Of a stretch of DNA of 64,000 nt, positions 1-8,482 are shown one piece after another. The translations under genes and the position numbers were made by a program. The DNA comes from DAOSVX01 sp964493665. Its GTDB lineage: Bacteria > Bacillota_I > Bacilli_A > RF39 > UBA660. A model generated the notes under the pieces. The model saw only the letters and a list, made by a program, of their open reading frames with translations. It searched no databases and had not been told where the DNA came from. The DNA lies in NCBI GenBank assembly GCA_964493665.1, contig CAZBOZ010000003.1, forward strand, positions 3,769 through 67,768. The letters are read 5' to 3'. The stretch's first letter is position 1, and each line of letters starts with the position of its first letter.

Positions 1-930
1 ATTTTGAGGATAATTATATGTTCTTATTTTTTCAGATCTATCACCAGTACCAATTTTAGATCTTCTTTCGTTTCCTATTTGATTTTCCTGCTTTTGAAGT
101 TCATAGTCATAAAGTTTTGTTTTTAGTACTGATAAAGCTCTTTCTTTGTTTTTTAATTGACTTCTTTCGGTTTGGCAAGTAACAACTATTCCACTAGGAA
201 GATGGGTTAGTCTTACTGCCGAATCACTAGTATTAACGCTTTGACCACCAGCACCACTACTATGGAAAACATCTACCTTGATATCCGTTTCTTTTAATTC
301 AATACTAACATCCTCAACTTCAGGCATTACTAAAACCGTGGCCGTTGATGTATGAACTCTTCCTTGAGTTTCAGTTTCTGGAACTCTTTGAACTCTATGG
401 GCCCCACTTTCGAATTTAAGTTTAGAATAAACATTTTCTCCTTTAACCATAAATTCTATCTGAGAATAACCACCAGCCGTGCCAAGAACTTCATTCAATA
501 TTTCTATTTTCCAATTGTTTTTTTCAAAATATTTAGAATACATCTTAAATAAATCTCCTGCAAAAATATTTGCTTCATCTCCACCGGCTGCTCCACGAAT
601 TTCCATAATTATGTTTTTATCATCATTTTCATCTTTAGGAAGCAATAGAACTTCTAATTCTTTTTTCAAAGATATTTCTTTGCTTTTTAATATATCTAAC
701 TCTTCGTTAGCAATATCTCTAAGTTCTGGATCATTAACAATATTTTTAGTTTCTTCTATTTGGCAGATAACATTCTTGTACTCACTATATATTTGAACTA
801 ATTTTTCTAAGCTTTTTTGCTCTTTTAAAAGAGTTTTCATTAATTCAAAATTACTAACAACTTCTTCAACCACTAGTTCTTTAGCAATTTGCTGATATCT
901 TAATGTAATATCATCTAATCTATTAAACAT
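1..930 (-). CDS. prfA: Peptide chain release factor 1, 3' end cut by window edge
   Basis: Class I release factor that reads UAA/UAG and triggers peptide release on the ribosome. The 310 visible codons begin MFNRLDDITLRYQQIA and include the catalytic GGQ motif at residues 228-230 (bases 241-249), within DVFHSSGAGGQ, followed by the conserved block with NTSDSAVRLTHLPSGIVV. The end at RTYNYPQN is typical of RF1 rather than RF2. The family is about 355 residues, so about 45 C-terminal residues lie outside the window. The start is fixed by an AAGAAGG ribosome site about 8 bases upstream. It lies 36 bases downstream of rpoE on the same strand, probably one transcript with rpoE and argS. Confidence 0.97.
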   Translation of the reverse strand, partial: MFNRLDDITLRYQQIAKELVVEEVVSNFELMKTLLKEQKSLEKLVQIYSEYKNVICQIEETKNIVNDPELRDIANEELDILKSKEISLKKELEVLLLPKDENDDKNIIMEIRGAAGGDEANIFAGDLFKMYSKYFEKNNWKIEILNEVLGTAGGYSQIEFMVKGENVYSKLKFESGAHRVQRVPETETQGRVHTSTATVLVMPEVEDVSIELKETDIKVDVFHSSGAGGQSVNTSDSAVRLTHLPSGIVVTCQTERSQLKNKERALSVLKTKLYDYELQKQENQIGNERRSKIGTGDRSEKIRTYNYPQN

Positions 931-966
931 ATTTATACCTTCTTTCTAATTACTTATTAACATAAG

Positions 967-1386
967 CTACAAGGCATCAACATCTTCATCTTCTGGATCA
1001 ATTATAACTAAATCTTTATATTCATCTTCTAAATCATCTTCATCTTCATTATCATCAAATGAGATATCTTCGTCTTCATCATCTTCGTCACCATCCGGAA
1101 GTGGATCATCATCTTCATCATCTATTTCAATTTTTTTACTATGATTTATCCTTAAATCCCAATATCCGTTAGGAAGCATTACAAATCTTTTATCAGTAGA
1201 TAAAAGCTCAAAGAAATCAGCTATTTTATCTTCAAAATCTTTTTCAGTCAATCCCAAAAGATCACATATTCTTTTAAATAGAGTTTGGATTTTCATCTTT
1301 TTTCCATATGATTTTAATATTGAAAAAGCTATATCATCATAAGCTAGTCTTTCTAATTCTTCTTTAGTTAATGTTTTTATATTCAT
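967..1386 (-). CDS. rpoE: RNA polymerase delta subunit
   Basis: Delta factor of Gram-positive RNA polymerase, which speeds polymerase recycling and affects sensitivity to the initiating NTP. The 139 residues show the two expected parts: an N-terminal winged-helix (HARE-HTH type) region, residues 1-85, containing SYGKKMKIQTLFKRI and a GYWDLR strand, then a low-complexity tail from about residue 90 made almost entirely of Asp and Glu. A GGAGGAT ribosome site precedes the ATG. It starts 9 bases after the argS stop, so it is very likely co-transcribed with argS. The gene is characteristic of Bacilli and supports the taxonomic call. Confidence 0.93.
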   Translation of the reverse strand: MNIKTLTKEELERLAYDDIAFSILKSYGKKMKIQTLFKRICDLLGLTEKDFEDKIADFFELLSTDKRFVMLPNGYWDLRINHSKKIEIDDEDDDPLPDGDEDDEDEDISFDDNEDEDDLEDEYKDLVIIDPEDEDVDAL

Positions 1387-1395
1387 TTTATCCTC

Positions 1396-3006
1396 CTACA
1401 TTTTCTCTGGTGGGATTACCCCAATTAAATTTAAGGCATTGCCAAGAGTTATTTTTACAGCTTGAATTAAATTTAAATTTTCAGCAGTTTCTAATGAATC
1501 CTCTGTTAATATGCGATGTTTTGAATAATATATATGAAACAAATTAGCTAGTTCATAAGCATAATTAGCTATTAAATGTGGTAATTCTTTATTGGCAGCA
1601 TCTTTTACTATTTCCGGAAAATAATAAATTTTTTCTAATAATTTGTAAGCATCCTCATTTTTTATATTTTTATATTCCGTTGTGTTAATTGCCGCTTTTG
1701 CTTCTTTTAAAACACTACATATTCTAGCATAAGCATAGCTGATATAAAAGACTGGATTTTCATTACTTTCTTTTTTAGCTAAATCTAGATCAAAATCCAT
1801 TTGGGTGTCTAAGCTTTTTGAAATAAAAAAGTACCTGGCGGCGTTAACACCAACTTCATCAAGTAATTGTTTTAAAGTTACACTATTCCCTGCTCTCTTA
1901 CTCATTCTATATTCTTGGTCGTCTTTTACTAATCTAACAAGTTGTAAGAGTTTAATGTCTATTTTAGAAATATCATGTCCTAATGCCTTTAAAGTTGATT
2001 TTATTACCGGAACATAGCCATGGTGATCAGCCCCTAGAACATTTATTAGTTTATCATAACCATCTTTCAAGGTGTTTAAATGATGAGCAATATCAGGAAG
2101 CACATAGGTATATTTGCCATCTGATTTTATTAAGACAAAATCACGAGGAGCTCCGAAAGATTTCCCTTTAAACCAAACTGCTCCTTCACTTAAATAGGTG
2201 CTTTCATCATTTTTAAATTTAGTTAATATTTCTTCTATATAAGGCATTTTTTTAATGGCTTTCTCGCTGGTAAAAACATCATATTTTATTCTATAGTCAT
2301 TCAAATCTGATATTATTCTGTCTAGTAATTTTTTAGTAGCGTATTCCTCAAAATAATCAAAATCATTACTCACTAATTTTTGGCCTTCTTTTTCAAATAA
2401 CTCATTAGCCAGCTTTTTAATGTCATCCCCAAAGTAACCATCCTTTGGCATTTCAGATGGAATACCACAAACCTCTAAGTAACGAGTTTTTAAAGATCTC
2501 CCTAAGTTAGCGATTTGATTACCAGAATCATTAACATAGTATTCCTTATTAACATCATAGCCATTAAAAGTATATATCCGTGCTAAGCTATCTCCATAAG
2601 CTCCTCCTCTGGCATTGCCAAAATGAACTATTCCAGTCGGATTTGCGCTAACAAATTCAATATTTACTTTATGACCAGCACCATTTTCATTTGATCCATA
2701 TTTATCTTTTTGATTTAAAACTTCATTAATATTTTCTAACAAATAGTTATTATTAACAAAGAAATTAATAAAACCAGGAGCTTTTACTTCTATTTTTTCT
2801 AACTCACTAGATGAAATAATTTCACTAATTTTATTAGCTAAATCCATTGGTTTTTGACTATTTTGGCCAGCTAATTTTAAAGCTATATTGGTTGTATAGT
2901 TACCATTATCAATTGATCCAGGAACGCTAACTACTATTTCCTCTTCACTATTTATAGATAATTTTTCTATGGCCGCTTTTATAGCTTGTCTGATTTTTTC
3001 TTTCAT
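1396..3006 (-). CDS. argS: Arginyl-tRNA synthetase
   Basis: Class I synthetase charging tRNA-Arg. The 536 residues show an N-terminal additional domain (1-105), a HIGH-type motif written HFGN within SANPTGIVHFGNARGG, and a KMSKS-type motif YRMSKRAGNSVTL in the C-terminal half of the catalytic core. The C-terminus is the anticodon-binding helical domain (DALR type) ending NLIGVIPPEKM. The Asn at the fourth HIGH position occurs in clostridial-type ArgRS as I recall it, so I do not treat it as a defect. A strong promoter sits just upstream, and the gene leads the argS-rpoE-prfA unit. Length is slightly below the usual 550-560. Confidence 0.96.
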   Translation of the reverse strand: MKEKIRQAIKAAIEKLSINSEEEIVVSVPGSIDNGNYTTNIALKLAGQNSQKPMDLANKISEIISSSELEKIEVKAPGFINFFVNNNYLLENINEVLNQKDKYGSNENGAGHKVNIEFVSANPTGIVHFGNARGGAYGDSLARIYTFNGYDVNKEYYVNDSGNQIANLGRSLKTRYLEVCGIPSEMPKDGYFGDDIKKLANELFEKEGQKLVSNDFDYFEEYATKKLLDRIISDLNDYRIKYDVFTSEKAIKKMPYIEEILTKFKNDESTYLSEGAVWFKGKSFGAPRDFVLIKSDGKYTYVLPDIAHHLNTLKDGYDKLINVLGADHHGYVPVIKSTLKALGHDISKIDIKLLQLVRLVKDDQEYRMSKRAGNSVTLKQLLDEVGVNAARYFFISKSLDTQMDFDLDLAKKESNENPVFYISYAYARICSVLKEAKAAINTTEYKNIKNEDAYKLLEKIYYFPEIVKDAANKELPHLIANYAYELANLFHIYYSKHRILTEDSLETAENLNLIQAVKITLGNALNLIGVIPPEKM

Positions 3007-3045
3007 ACATTAATTATCCTTTCCCCTTAAATTTATATCTAATTT

Positions 3046-3074
3046 ATTATATTATTTTAAACATCTATTTGCAA
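3046..3074 (-). promoter_or_regulatory. Vegetative sigma-A promoter of argS-rpoE-prfA
   Basis: On the minus strand TTGCAA (3069-3074) is followed after exactly 17 bases by TATAAT (3046-3051). The start of transcription would be near 3039, about 33 bases before the argS ATG. It lies between the noc terminator and argS, so it separates the two transcription units. Confidence 0.8.
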
Positions 3075-3109
3075 TTATTCTTATATACTTTAAATTAAAA
3101 AATGTCAAT

Positions 3110-3135
3110 AAAAAACTGAATATTTTTTATTCAGT
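3110..3135 (-). terminator. Intrinsic terminator of noc
   Basis: Minus-strand hairpin with 8-bp arms ACTGAATA/TATTCAGT (3128-3135 with 3115-3122), a 5-base loop and a U-tract over 3110-3114. The stop codon of noc (3127-3129) lies inside the hairpin, a packing pattern seen several times in this window. Confidence 0.8.
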
Positions 3136-4407
3136 CTTCTTATCTATTTTTATTATTATTTGATATAAATTTTCCAAGTCTATCTCTTCAGTATCAACTA
3201 ATAAGCCTTTTTCTTCAATAATCTTTACTGTATCTCTTAGCATATTAATAGCACTTTTTAATGAAAACTCCTCCATTTTTTCTTCTTGAGGTTTTGGTGG
3301 AATATACGATGGATCTAAAGTTTCTATTTTAGAAACCGGATCAATCACATTGTCCATGCTTAATGGTACCGATGGAAGATCAAGAATTTCTACTTCTTTT
3401 TCCTCTTTAGGCTCTACTACTGGTATAGAACTTGGTCCAGCTATTGGCTTATCAAGAATATTCATATTAGCTTCTTCATCCTCTAAAAAGTTAAAAAACT
3501 TGTTAGGGGTTGGTGGGGTCGAAGGGTTTGGCATGCCACTTGCAGGAGCACTTGGAATGTCTGGTATGGCATTTAAGTTTGGCTCTTCAACAACTGCCTC
3601 TGAGACATCTGGTATTAATGGTTCCTCTTTTACTATTGGTTGTTCTGGAATAATAGGATTATTTGGCATTTGTCCTTCCGTTCTAAGCATTTGTTCTATT
3701 CCTAAAGTTTCTTTTTTAGGAGACAAATCTAATGCCGAATTTTTAATTTGATCAACACTAGGAGTTATTTCGACCAAAGGGGTATTATCCATTTTTTGGT
3801 CGTCTGATATTAAACTTTTTATTTCATCATCAAGTTGCCTAACAGTCCATCTTCCCTCTATTACTTTTCTTAATAATTCTTTCTGTTTAGCAAAATCCTG
3901 GACTTTTAACATACTTCTAGCATGTCTTTCAGATATTTGTTCTTCTAACAAAGCTTTTTGAACTTCTTCGTCTAAATTAAGTAGGCGTAGTCTGTTAGCA
4001 ATAGTCGGCTGAGAAACCCCTATTCGCTTAGCTAGTTCTTCTTGGGTAACATAACCTCTATCCAGTAAAATCTTATAAGATTTTGCTTCTTCAATCGGAG
4101 TCAAAGACTTTCTTTGAACATTTTCAACTAAAGCAACTTCAGCACTACTGTTATCATCTAAACTAGTAATTATTGCTGGCACTTTTTGTAAACCTGCCAT
4201 AATAGCAGCTTTATATCTTCTTTCGCCAGCTATTATTTCATACTTATTTCCGACTCTTCTTAAAACAAGCGGTTGTATTATGCCGTGTTCTTTTATAGAT
4301 GCAGCTAGTTCTTCCATAGCTTGCTCGTCAAATGTTAAACGTGGTTGAAACCTATTAGGAATTATTTCCTCGATTCCAATCTCCATTAATTGTGGCTCAA
4401 AATTCAT
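3127..4407 (-). CDS. noc: Noc-type nucleoid occlusion CTPase (ParB family) with long acidic linker
   Basis: ParB-superfamily DNA-binding CTPase. Residues 9-100 form the CTP-binding N domain with the GERRY box (61-65). Residues 101-200 form the helix-turn-helix DNA domain (TQEELAKRIGVSQPTIANRL). Noc rather than ParB is preferred for three reasons: it follows rsmG as noc does in Bacillus subtilis; the positions that separate Noc from ParB carry Gln133 and Arg161 (ISERHAR), as in Noc; and two perfect Noc-binding palindromes lie in the window. It is odd in lacking the N-terminal amphipathic helix of B. subtilis Noc and in carrying about 175 acidic/Pro-rich residues (201-378) before a C-terminal dimerisation segment (379-426). 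No parA/soj is adjacent. At 426 residues it is far longer than the usual 280. Confidence 0.82.
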   Translation of the reverse strand: MNFEPQLMEIGIEEIIPNRFQPRLTFDEQAMEELAASIKEHGIIQPLVLRRVGNKYEIIAGERRYKAAIMAGLQKVPAIITSLDDNSSAEVALVENVQRKSLTPIEEAKSYKILLDRGYVTQEELAKRIGVSQPTIANRLRLLNLDEEVQKALLEEQISERHARSMLKVQDFAKQKELLRKVIEGRWTVRQLDDEIKSLISDDQKMDNTPLVEITPSVDQIKNSALDLSPKKETLGIEQMLRTEGQMPNNPIIPEQPIVKEEPLIPDVSEAVVEEPNLNAIPDIPSAPASGMPNPSTPPTPNKFFNFLEDEEANMNILDKPIAGPSSIPVVEPKEEKEVEILDLPSVPLSMDNVIDPVSKIETLDPSYIPPKPQEEKMEEFSLKSAINMLRDTVKIIEEKGLLVDTEEIDLENLYQIIIKIDKKTE

Positions 4408-4465
4408 AAATACAGCCCCTTTTTATTTTTATTCATTATAATGATATCTTATTTTATAACCTTTT

Positions 4466-5167
4466 TCAATTACTTTTTAATATTTCATTGTATTTTCTTG
4501 GATATCCTTTCGGTGTTTTAGCTCTTTTTTCAATAATTATTAAAGAACGATCATGATCTAAAATTGGAAGTTTATACTTTATAACATCAATTGCTTTACC
4601 ATTTAATAAATTGATTGTTTTCTCACTATTTTGAAGTTCTTCCCCTACTTTACCTTTCATCGCAATAAATAGCCCTTTTTCTTTTACTAATGGTAAAGAT
4701 AATTCAGTTAGTATTCTTAAATCCGCTACCGCTCTTGATATAACTAATTCGAATCGATCAACGTTTTTTATAGCAAAGTCCTCGGCCCTTTCGTTTATGA
4801 TTTCTACATTAGAAAGGTTCAATTCTTTTGTTATTACTTTTAAAAATTCACATTTTTTAGAATTAGATTCTATTAAATATAAATGAAGATCAGGATTAAA
4901 TATTTTTAACACTAATCCAGGAAACCCTGCCCCTGTACCAATATCTACCAATTCTCGATAATCACTTATATTAAAATAATTGCACGGCAGAAGAGAATCA
5001 CAAAAATGTTTCAAATATATTTCTTTGGTTCCTTCTATGGAAGTTAAATTAAACTTTTTGTTGTATTCTTGTAATAAAACAACATATTTTTTTAAATCTT
5101 CTAGCATTTTTTCAGTACAAGGTATATTGCTAGCTTCTAAAAATTTAATAAATTCTTTTTCAGTCAT
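4466..5167 (-). CDS. rsmG: 16S rRNA (guanine-527-N7) methyltransferase
   Basis: GidB-family SAM-dependent enzyme that methylates G527 of 16S rRNA. The Rossmann glycine motif DIGTGAGFPG is at residues 75-84, preceded by the family helix EYNKKFNLTSI and the segment KHFCDSLLP. At 233 residues it has the normal length. The start overlaps the end of mnmG by 8 bases, so translation is probably coupled. The mnmE-mnmG-rsmG-noc order matches the classical Firmicutes origin cluster. Confidence 0.96.
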   Translation of the reverse strand: MTEKEFIKFLEASNIPCTEKMLEDLKKYVVLLQEYNKKFNLTSIEGTKEIYLKHFCDSLLPCNYFNISDYRELVDIGTGAGFPGLVLKIFNPDLHLYLIESNSKKCEFLKVITKELNLSNVEIINERAEDFAIKNVDRFELVISRAVADLRILTELSLPLVKEKGLFIAMKGKVGEELQNSEKTINLLNGKAIDVIKYKLPILDHDRSLIIIEKRAKTPKGYPRKYNEILKSN

Positions 5168-7031
5168 TTTGGGGATATTCCTTTCTTAAATAAACTGCTA
5201 AAATAGCTATATCACTTGGGTTAACACCACTAATTCTTGAAGCCTGACCTATTGATCTAGGCTTTACTAAATTAAGCTTTTGCCTAGCTTCGTTAGCTAG
5301 GTTTTTCACTTTATTATAATCTAAATTAAGAGGGATAATTTTTTCTTCAGCTTTCAGCATTCTTTCAGCTTCTTTGTAAGACTTTTCTATATAGCCAGAA
5401 TATTTTATGCTTATTTCAACCTCTTCCAGTACTTCTTTATCGCTGGGAAGATCTAAAAGCTCGGCTAAAAAATAAATATTTATTTCTGGCCTTTTTAAAA
5501 GTTCGGAATATTTTAAACCAGATTTTGGACACGATATATTTTGCATTTTAAACTTTTCGATGTTTTTGGCTGTTAAATTCAACCTATTATTATTTAATAA
5601 AGCTATTGTAGCATTTATTAGATTTTGCTTTTCTAAAAACTTATCATAAACAGCCGCCGAAACAAGTCCTACTCTGTAGCCTTTTTCTCTAAGTCTTAAA
5701 TCAGCATTATCATGGCGAAGAAGAAGTCTAAATTCGGCTCTTGAAGTAAGTAATCGATAAGGTTCTTTAGTTCCCTTAGTTACTAAATCATCAATTAAAA
5801 CTCCTATATAAGCCTCATTCCTTTTTAAAATTAAAGGTTCCTTTTTTTCTAATTTTAATGCAGCATTAATACCAGCAATTAAGCCCTGAGCTGCTGCTTC
5901 TTCGTAGCCACTAGTGCCATTTATTTGACCAGCAGTGTATAATCCTTTGACTAGTTTTGTCTCCAAAGAAGCATTAACTTGTAATGGATTTATAGCATCA
6001 TACTCTATTGCATAAGCGTATTTAGTTATCTTGGCGTTTTCAAGGCCTGGCAAGCTATGAACCATCTTTTCTTGAATATCATGAGGCATACTAGTAGAGA
6101 ATCCTTGTAAATACCAATCGTCATAATAATTGCTTTCCGGTTCCAAAAAAAGTTGGTGCCTTTCTTTATCGCTAAATCTAACTATTTTATCTTCAATAGA
6201 CGGACAATATCTTGGCCCTACTCCTTCAACGTAGCCACCATACATACTAGATTTGGATAAATTATTATTTATTAATTCATGAGTTTCTTTTGTTGTATAT
6301 ATTAAATAGCATTTTCTTTGCTCTTCTATTTTATAAAATAGTAAATTATCATGGCTAAAAGTATAATACTCTTTATCACCGTATTCTTCTTTCATTTTAC
6401 TAAAGTCTATAGAAGAATCGGCTATTCTTTGAGGAGTTCCAGTTTTAAGCCTTTGAATTTCAAATCCCAATTCTTTTAAATTGGCACTTAAAAATGGCGA
6501 AGTTTTCTCGCCGTGAGGACCACCAGAAACTTTCTTGTCCCCAGTTAATATATTTGATCTTAAATAAGTGCCTGTAGTTAGAATAACTGCTTTACTAAAT
6601 ATTTTTCTTTCACTATCGACGATAACGCCTTTAATAAAATTGTCTCCAACAATTAATTCTGTCACCGTTCCTTCTAAAATATCTAAATTTTTACAATTAT
6701 TTAAAATCTTAAGCATTTCTTTGGGATAAATGATTTTATCTGCTTGAGCTCTTAAGGATCTCACAGCCAAGCCTTTAGCAGAATTTAACATTTTTATCTG
6801 AAAATGAGATCTATCTGCTACTTTTCCCATTATTCCGCCTAAAGCATCAATTTCTCTAACAACAATTCCTTTAGCTGTACCACCAATAGAAGGATTACAA
6901 GGCATATCAGCAATATTTTTTATATTCATCGTAACTAACAATGTTTTATGTCCTTTGGTGGCAGCGGCATACGCAGCTTCACAACCAGCATGACCACCAC
7001 CAACTACTATTGCTTCATATTTTGCTCTCAT
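5160..7031 (-). CDS. mnmG: tRNA uridine-34 5-carboxymethylaminomethyl modification enzyme (FAD subunit)
   Basis: FAD-binding partner of MnmE in the synthesis of cmnm5U34 in tRNA. The dinucleotide fold VVGGGHAGCEAA is near the N-terminus. The family signatures SCNPSIGG-like (PCNPSIGGTAKG) and the block QINGTSGYEEAAAQG are present, and the C-terminal helical domain ends in KPRSIGQASRISGVNPSDI. I chose the ATG at 7031 because AGGTGA (7042-7037) then sits 5 bases upstream; a GTG at 7040 lies inside that ribosome site. The product is 623 residues. The ribosome site overlaps the mnmE stop codon, so the pair is translationally linked. Confidence 0.96.
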   Translation of the reverse strand: MRAKYEAIVVGGGHAGCEAAYAAATKGHKTLLVTMNIKNIADMPCNPSIGGTAKGIVVREIDALGGIMGKVADRSHFQIKMLNSAKGLAVRSLRAQADKIIYPKEMLKILNNCKNLDILEGTVTELIVGDNFIKGVIVDSERKIFSKAVILTTGTYLRSNILTGDKKVSGGPHGEKTSPFLSANLKELGFEIQRLKTGTPQRIADSSIDFSKMKEEYGDKEYYTFSHDNLLFYKIEEQRKCYLIYTTKETHELINNNLSKSSMYGGYVEGVGPRYCPSIEDKIVRFSDKERHQLFLEPESNYYDDWYLQGFSTSMPHDIQEKMVHSLPGLENAKITKYAYAIEYDAINPLQVNASLETKLVKGLYTAGQINGTSGYEEAAAQGLIAGINAALKLEKKEPLILKRNEAYIGVLIDDLVTKGTKEPYRLLTSRAEFRLLLRHDNADLRLREKGYRVGLVSAAVYDKFLEKQNLINATIALLNNNRLNLTAKNIEKFKMQNISCPKSGLKYSELLKRPEINIYFLAELLDLPSDKEVLEEVEISIKYSGYIEKSYKEAERMLKAEEKIIPLNLDYNKVKNLANEARQKLNLVKPRSIGQASRISGVNPSDIAILAVYLRKEYPQND

Positions 7032-7040
7032 TTTTTTCAC

Positions 7041-8393
7041 CTATTTCCCCAAGCAAAAGTTACTAAACAATTCGTCTAGCAATTCATCATTATAGGTTTC
7101 CCCTATTATTTCGCCTAATAAATCCCAAGCCTTCTTAATATCGGAAGCCAAAAAGTCTATCGTGTAACTAGAAATGATATTTTTAAGGCAAGTATTTATA
7201 CAATCAAGTGCCTGAGAGACCAGATTTTTTTGCCTGACATTAGAAATATAATTTGGATTCTGTTGAGTTATTTCTTCTAAATTAAACAGTTCTTTTATTT
7301 TCTCTAGCAATTCTCTAAGTCCATTATCAGTAACTGTATTTCCATAAATTATTGGTAAAGAGACATTTTCTAACTCTATTTTACTGGCTAAATCGGTTTT
7401 ATTTATAAAGACCAAGCCTTTTTTATTTCTTGTTTTTTCAATTAATAACTTATCACTTGCCGATAACTTAGTAGCACCATCCAAAACCAAGATTATTAAA
7501 TCTACTTCATCTAGTTTTTTCTCAGCTTTAAGAACACCTATTCTTTCAATTTTATTTTTAGTATTACGAATTCCAGCTGTATCAATTAAATTAATTTTTA
7601 TCCCATCTAAAAGGAATGAACCTTCTACAATATCCCTAGTTGTTCCTGGAATTTCTGTAACAATAGACTTCTCCTCATCCAGTAAGCGATTTAAAATACT
7701 ACTTTTACCAACATTAGGACGACCAATTAAAGCAACATTTATACCTGATTTTATTATTTTGCCACTGCTAGTTGTGCTAAGTAATTCTTGAAGCGTTTTT
7801 TTAATCAGTATTAATTCCTTTTTTAAATAGGATTTTGTCACATCAATGGCGTCATCATATTCAGGATAATCCAAATTAACTTCAATACTTGCTAAAAGTT
7901 TTAATATTTTTGCTCTCGCTTGGGTTATTTTCTTAGAAAGTTCACCTTCTAATTGGTTAAGAGAAAGCTTTCTGGCATTTTCAGTTTCTGAGGCTAATAA
8001 GTCTTGAACAGCTTCTGCCTCTACTAAATCTATTCTACCATTTAAAAAAGCCCTTTTAGTAAATTCTCCTGGTTCTGCAAGACGACAACCACTTTTTAAA
8101 AGGATTTCTAATATTCTTTCAGCTACCGCTATACTTCCATGGCAATTTATTTCTACAACATCTTCAGCAGTATATGTTTTAGGGCCTTTCATAAGCATGA
8201 CAAGGACCTCATCAATAGTTTCCTTATTGTAAACTATATGCCCGTAATTAATGCTATGATCCTTTGCTTTTAAAAGATTTTGGCCTCCAAAAATTTTGTT
8301 AACATTTTTTATCGCTTCTTTGCCACTAACTCTGATGATAGAAACAGCTCCTACTCCTAGAGCTGATGAAATAGCACAAATTGTATCACTCAT
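7041..8393 (-). CDS. mnmE: tRNA modification GTPase
   Basis: Homodimeric GTPase working with MnmG on U34 of tRNA. The N-terminal folate-binding domain (residues 1-115) contains SIIRVSG and PGEFTKRAFLNGRIDL. The G domain is inserted in a helical domain, with G1 GRPNVGKSS (about 225-233), G2/G3 GTTRDI and DTAGI, and G4 NKTD. The protein ends with the invariant CLGK that supplies the catalytic Cys. Its 450 residues are normal length. It begins its own transcription unit: the jag terminator lies just upstream and the promoter overlaps a Noc-binding site. Confidence 0.97.
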   Translation of the reverse strand: MSDTICAISSALGVGAVSIIRVSGKEAIKNVNKIFGGQNLLKAKDHSINYGHIVYNKETIDEVLVMLMKGPKTYTAEDVVEINCHGSIAVAERILEILLKSGCRLAEPGEFTKRAFLNGRIDLVEAEAVQDLLASETENARKLSLNQLEGELSKKITQARAKILKLLASIEVNLDYPEYDDAIDVTKSYLKKELILIKKTLQELLSTTSSGKIIKSGINVALIGRPNVGKSSILNRLLDEEKSIVTEIPGTTRDIVEGSFLLDGIKINLIDTAGIRNTKNKIERIGVLKAEKKLDEVDLIILVLDGATKLSASDKLLIEKTRNKKGLVFINKTDLASKIELENVSLPIIYGNTVTDNGLRELLEKIKELFNLEEITQQNPNYISNVRQKNLVSQALDCINTCLKNIISSYTIDFLASDIKKAWDLLGEIIGETYNDELLDELFSNFCLGK

Positions 8394-8418
8394 AAAACCA
8401 CTTCCCTGTTTCGGGCAT

Positions 8419-8447
8419 ATTATAACACGAAATTATTTCCCGGGAAA
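8419..8447 (-). promoter_or_regulatory. Extended -10 promoter of mnmE overlapping a Noc-binding site
   Basis: On the minus strand TGT-TATAAT (TATAAT at 8419-8424) forms an extended -10. The -35 window 17 bases upstream (8442-8447) has a poor hexamer and is occupied by half of the palindromic Noc site. The start would be near 8412, about 20 bases before the mnmE ATG. Confidence 0.6.
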
Positions 8448-8452
8448 TAATT
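8431..8452. promoter_or_regulatory. Noc-binding site (NBS), 22-bp perfect palindrome
   Basis: The core ATTTCCCGGGAAAT matches the Noc-binding sequence known from Bacillus subtilis (established knowledge of the motif). It is extended here to a perfect 22-base palindrome with AATT ends. An identical core occurs at 19426-19441. A Noc-type protein is encoded 4 kb away. Confidence 0.85.
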
Positions 8453-8456
8453 ATTT

Positions 8457-8482
8457 AAAAAGAAGACTATTTGTCTTCTTTT
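8457..8482 (-). terminator. Intrinsic terminator of the rnpA-yidC-jag unit
   Basis: Minus-strand hairpin of AAGAAGAC (8482-8473 side) and GTCTTCTT with a 5-base loop. Its 3' arm ends in a run of five T. The jag stop codon lies in the loop-proximal part of the stem. It separates jag from mnmE. Confidence 0.75.

Noticed and set aside
1805..2171. Plus-strand open frames across argS
   Set aside because: They lie antisense to a strongly conserved gene, have no ribosome site and show no recognisable protein sequence.
2593..2640. argS HIGH motif reads HFGN, possible inactive synthetase
   Set aside because: Asn at that position is, to my knowledge, normal in clostridial-type ArgRS and the KMSKR motif is intact.
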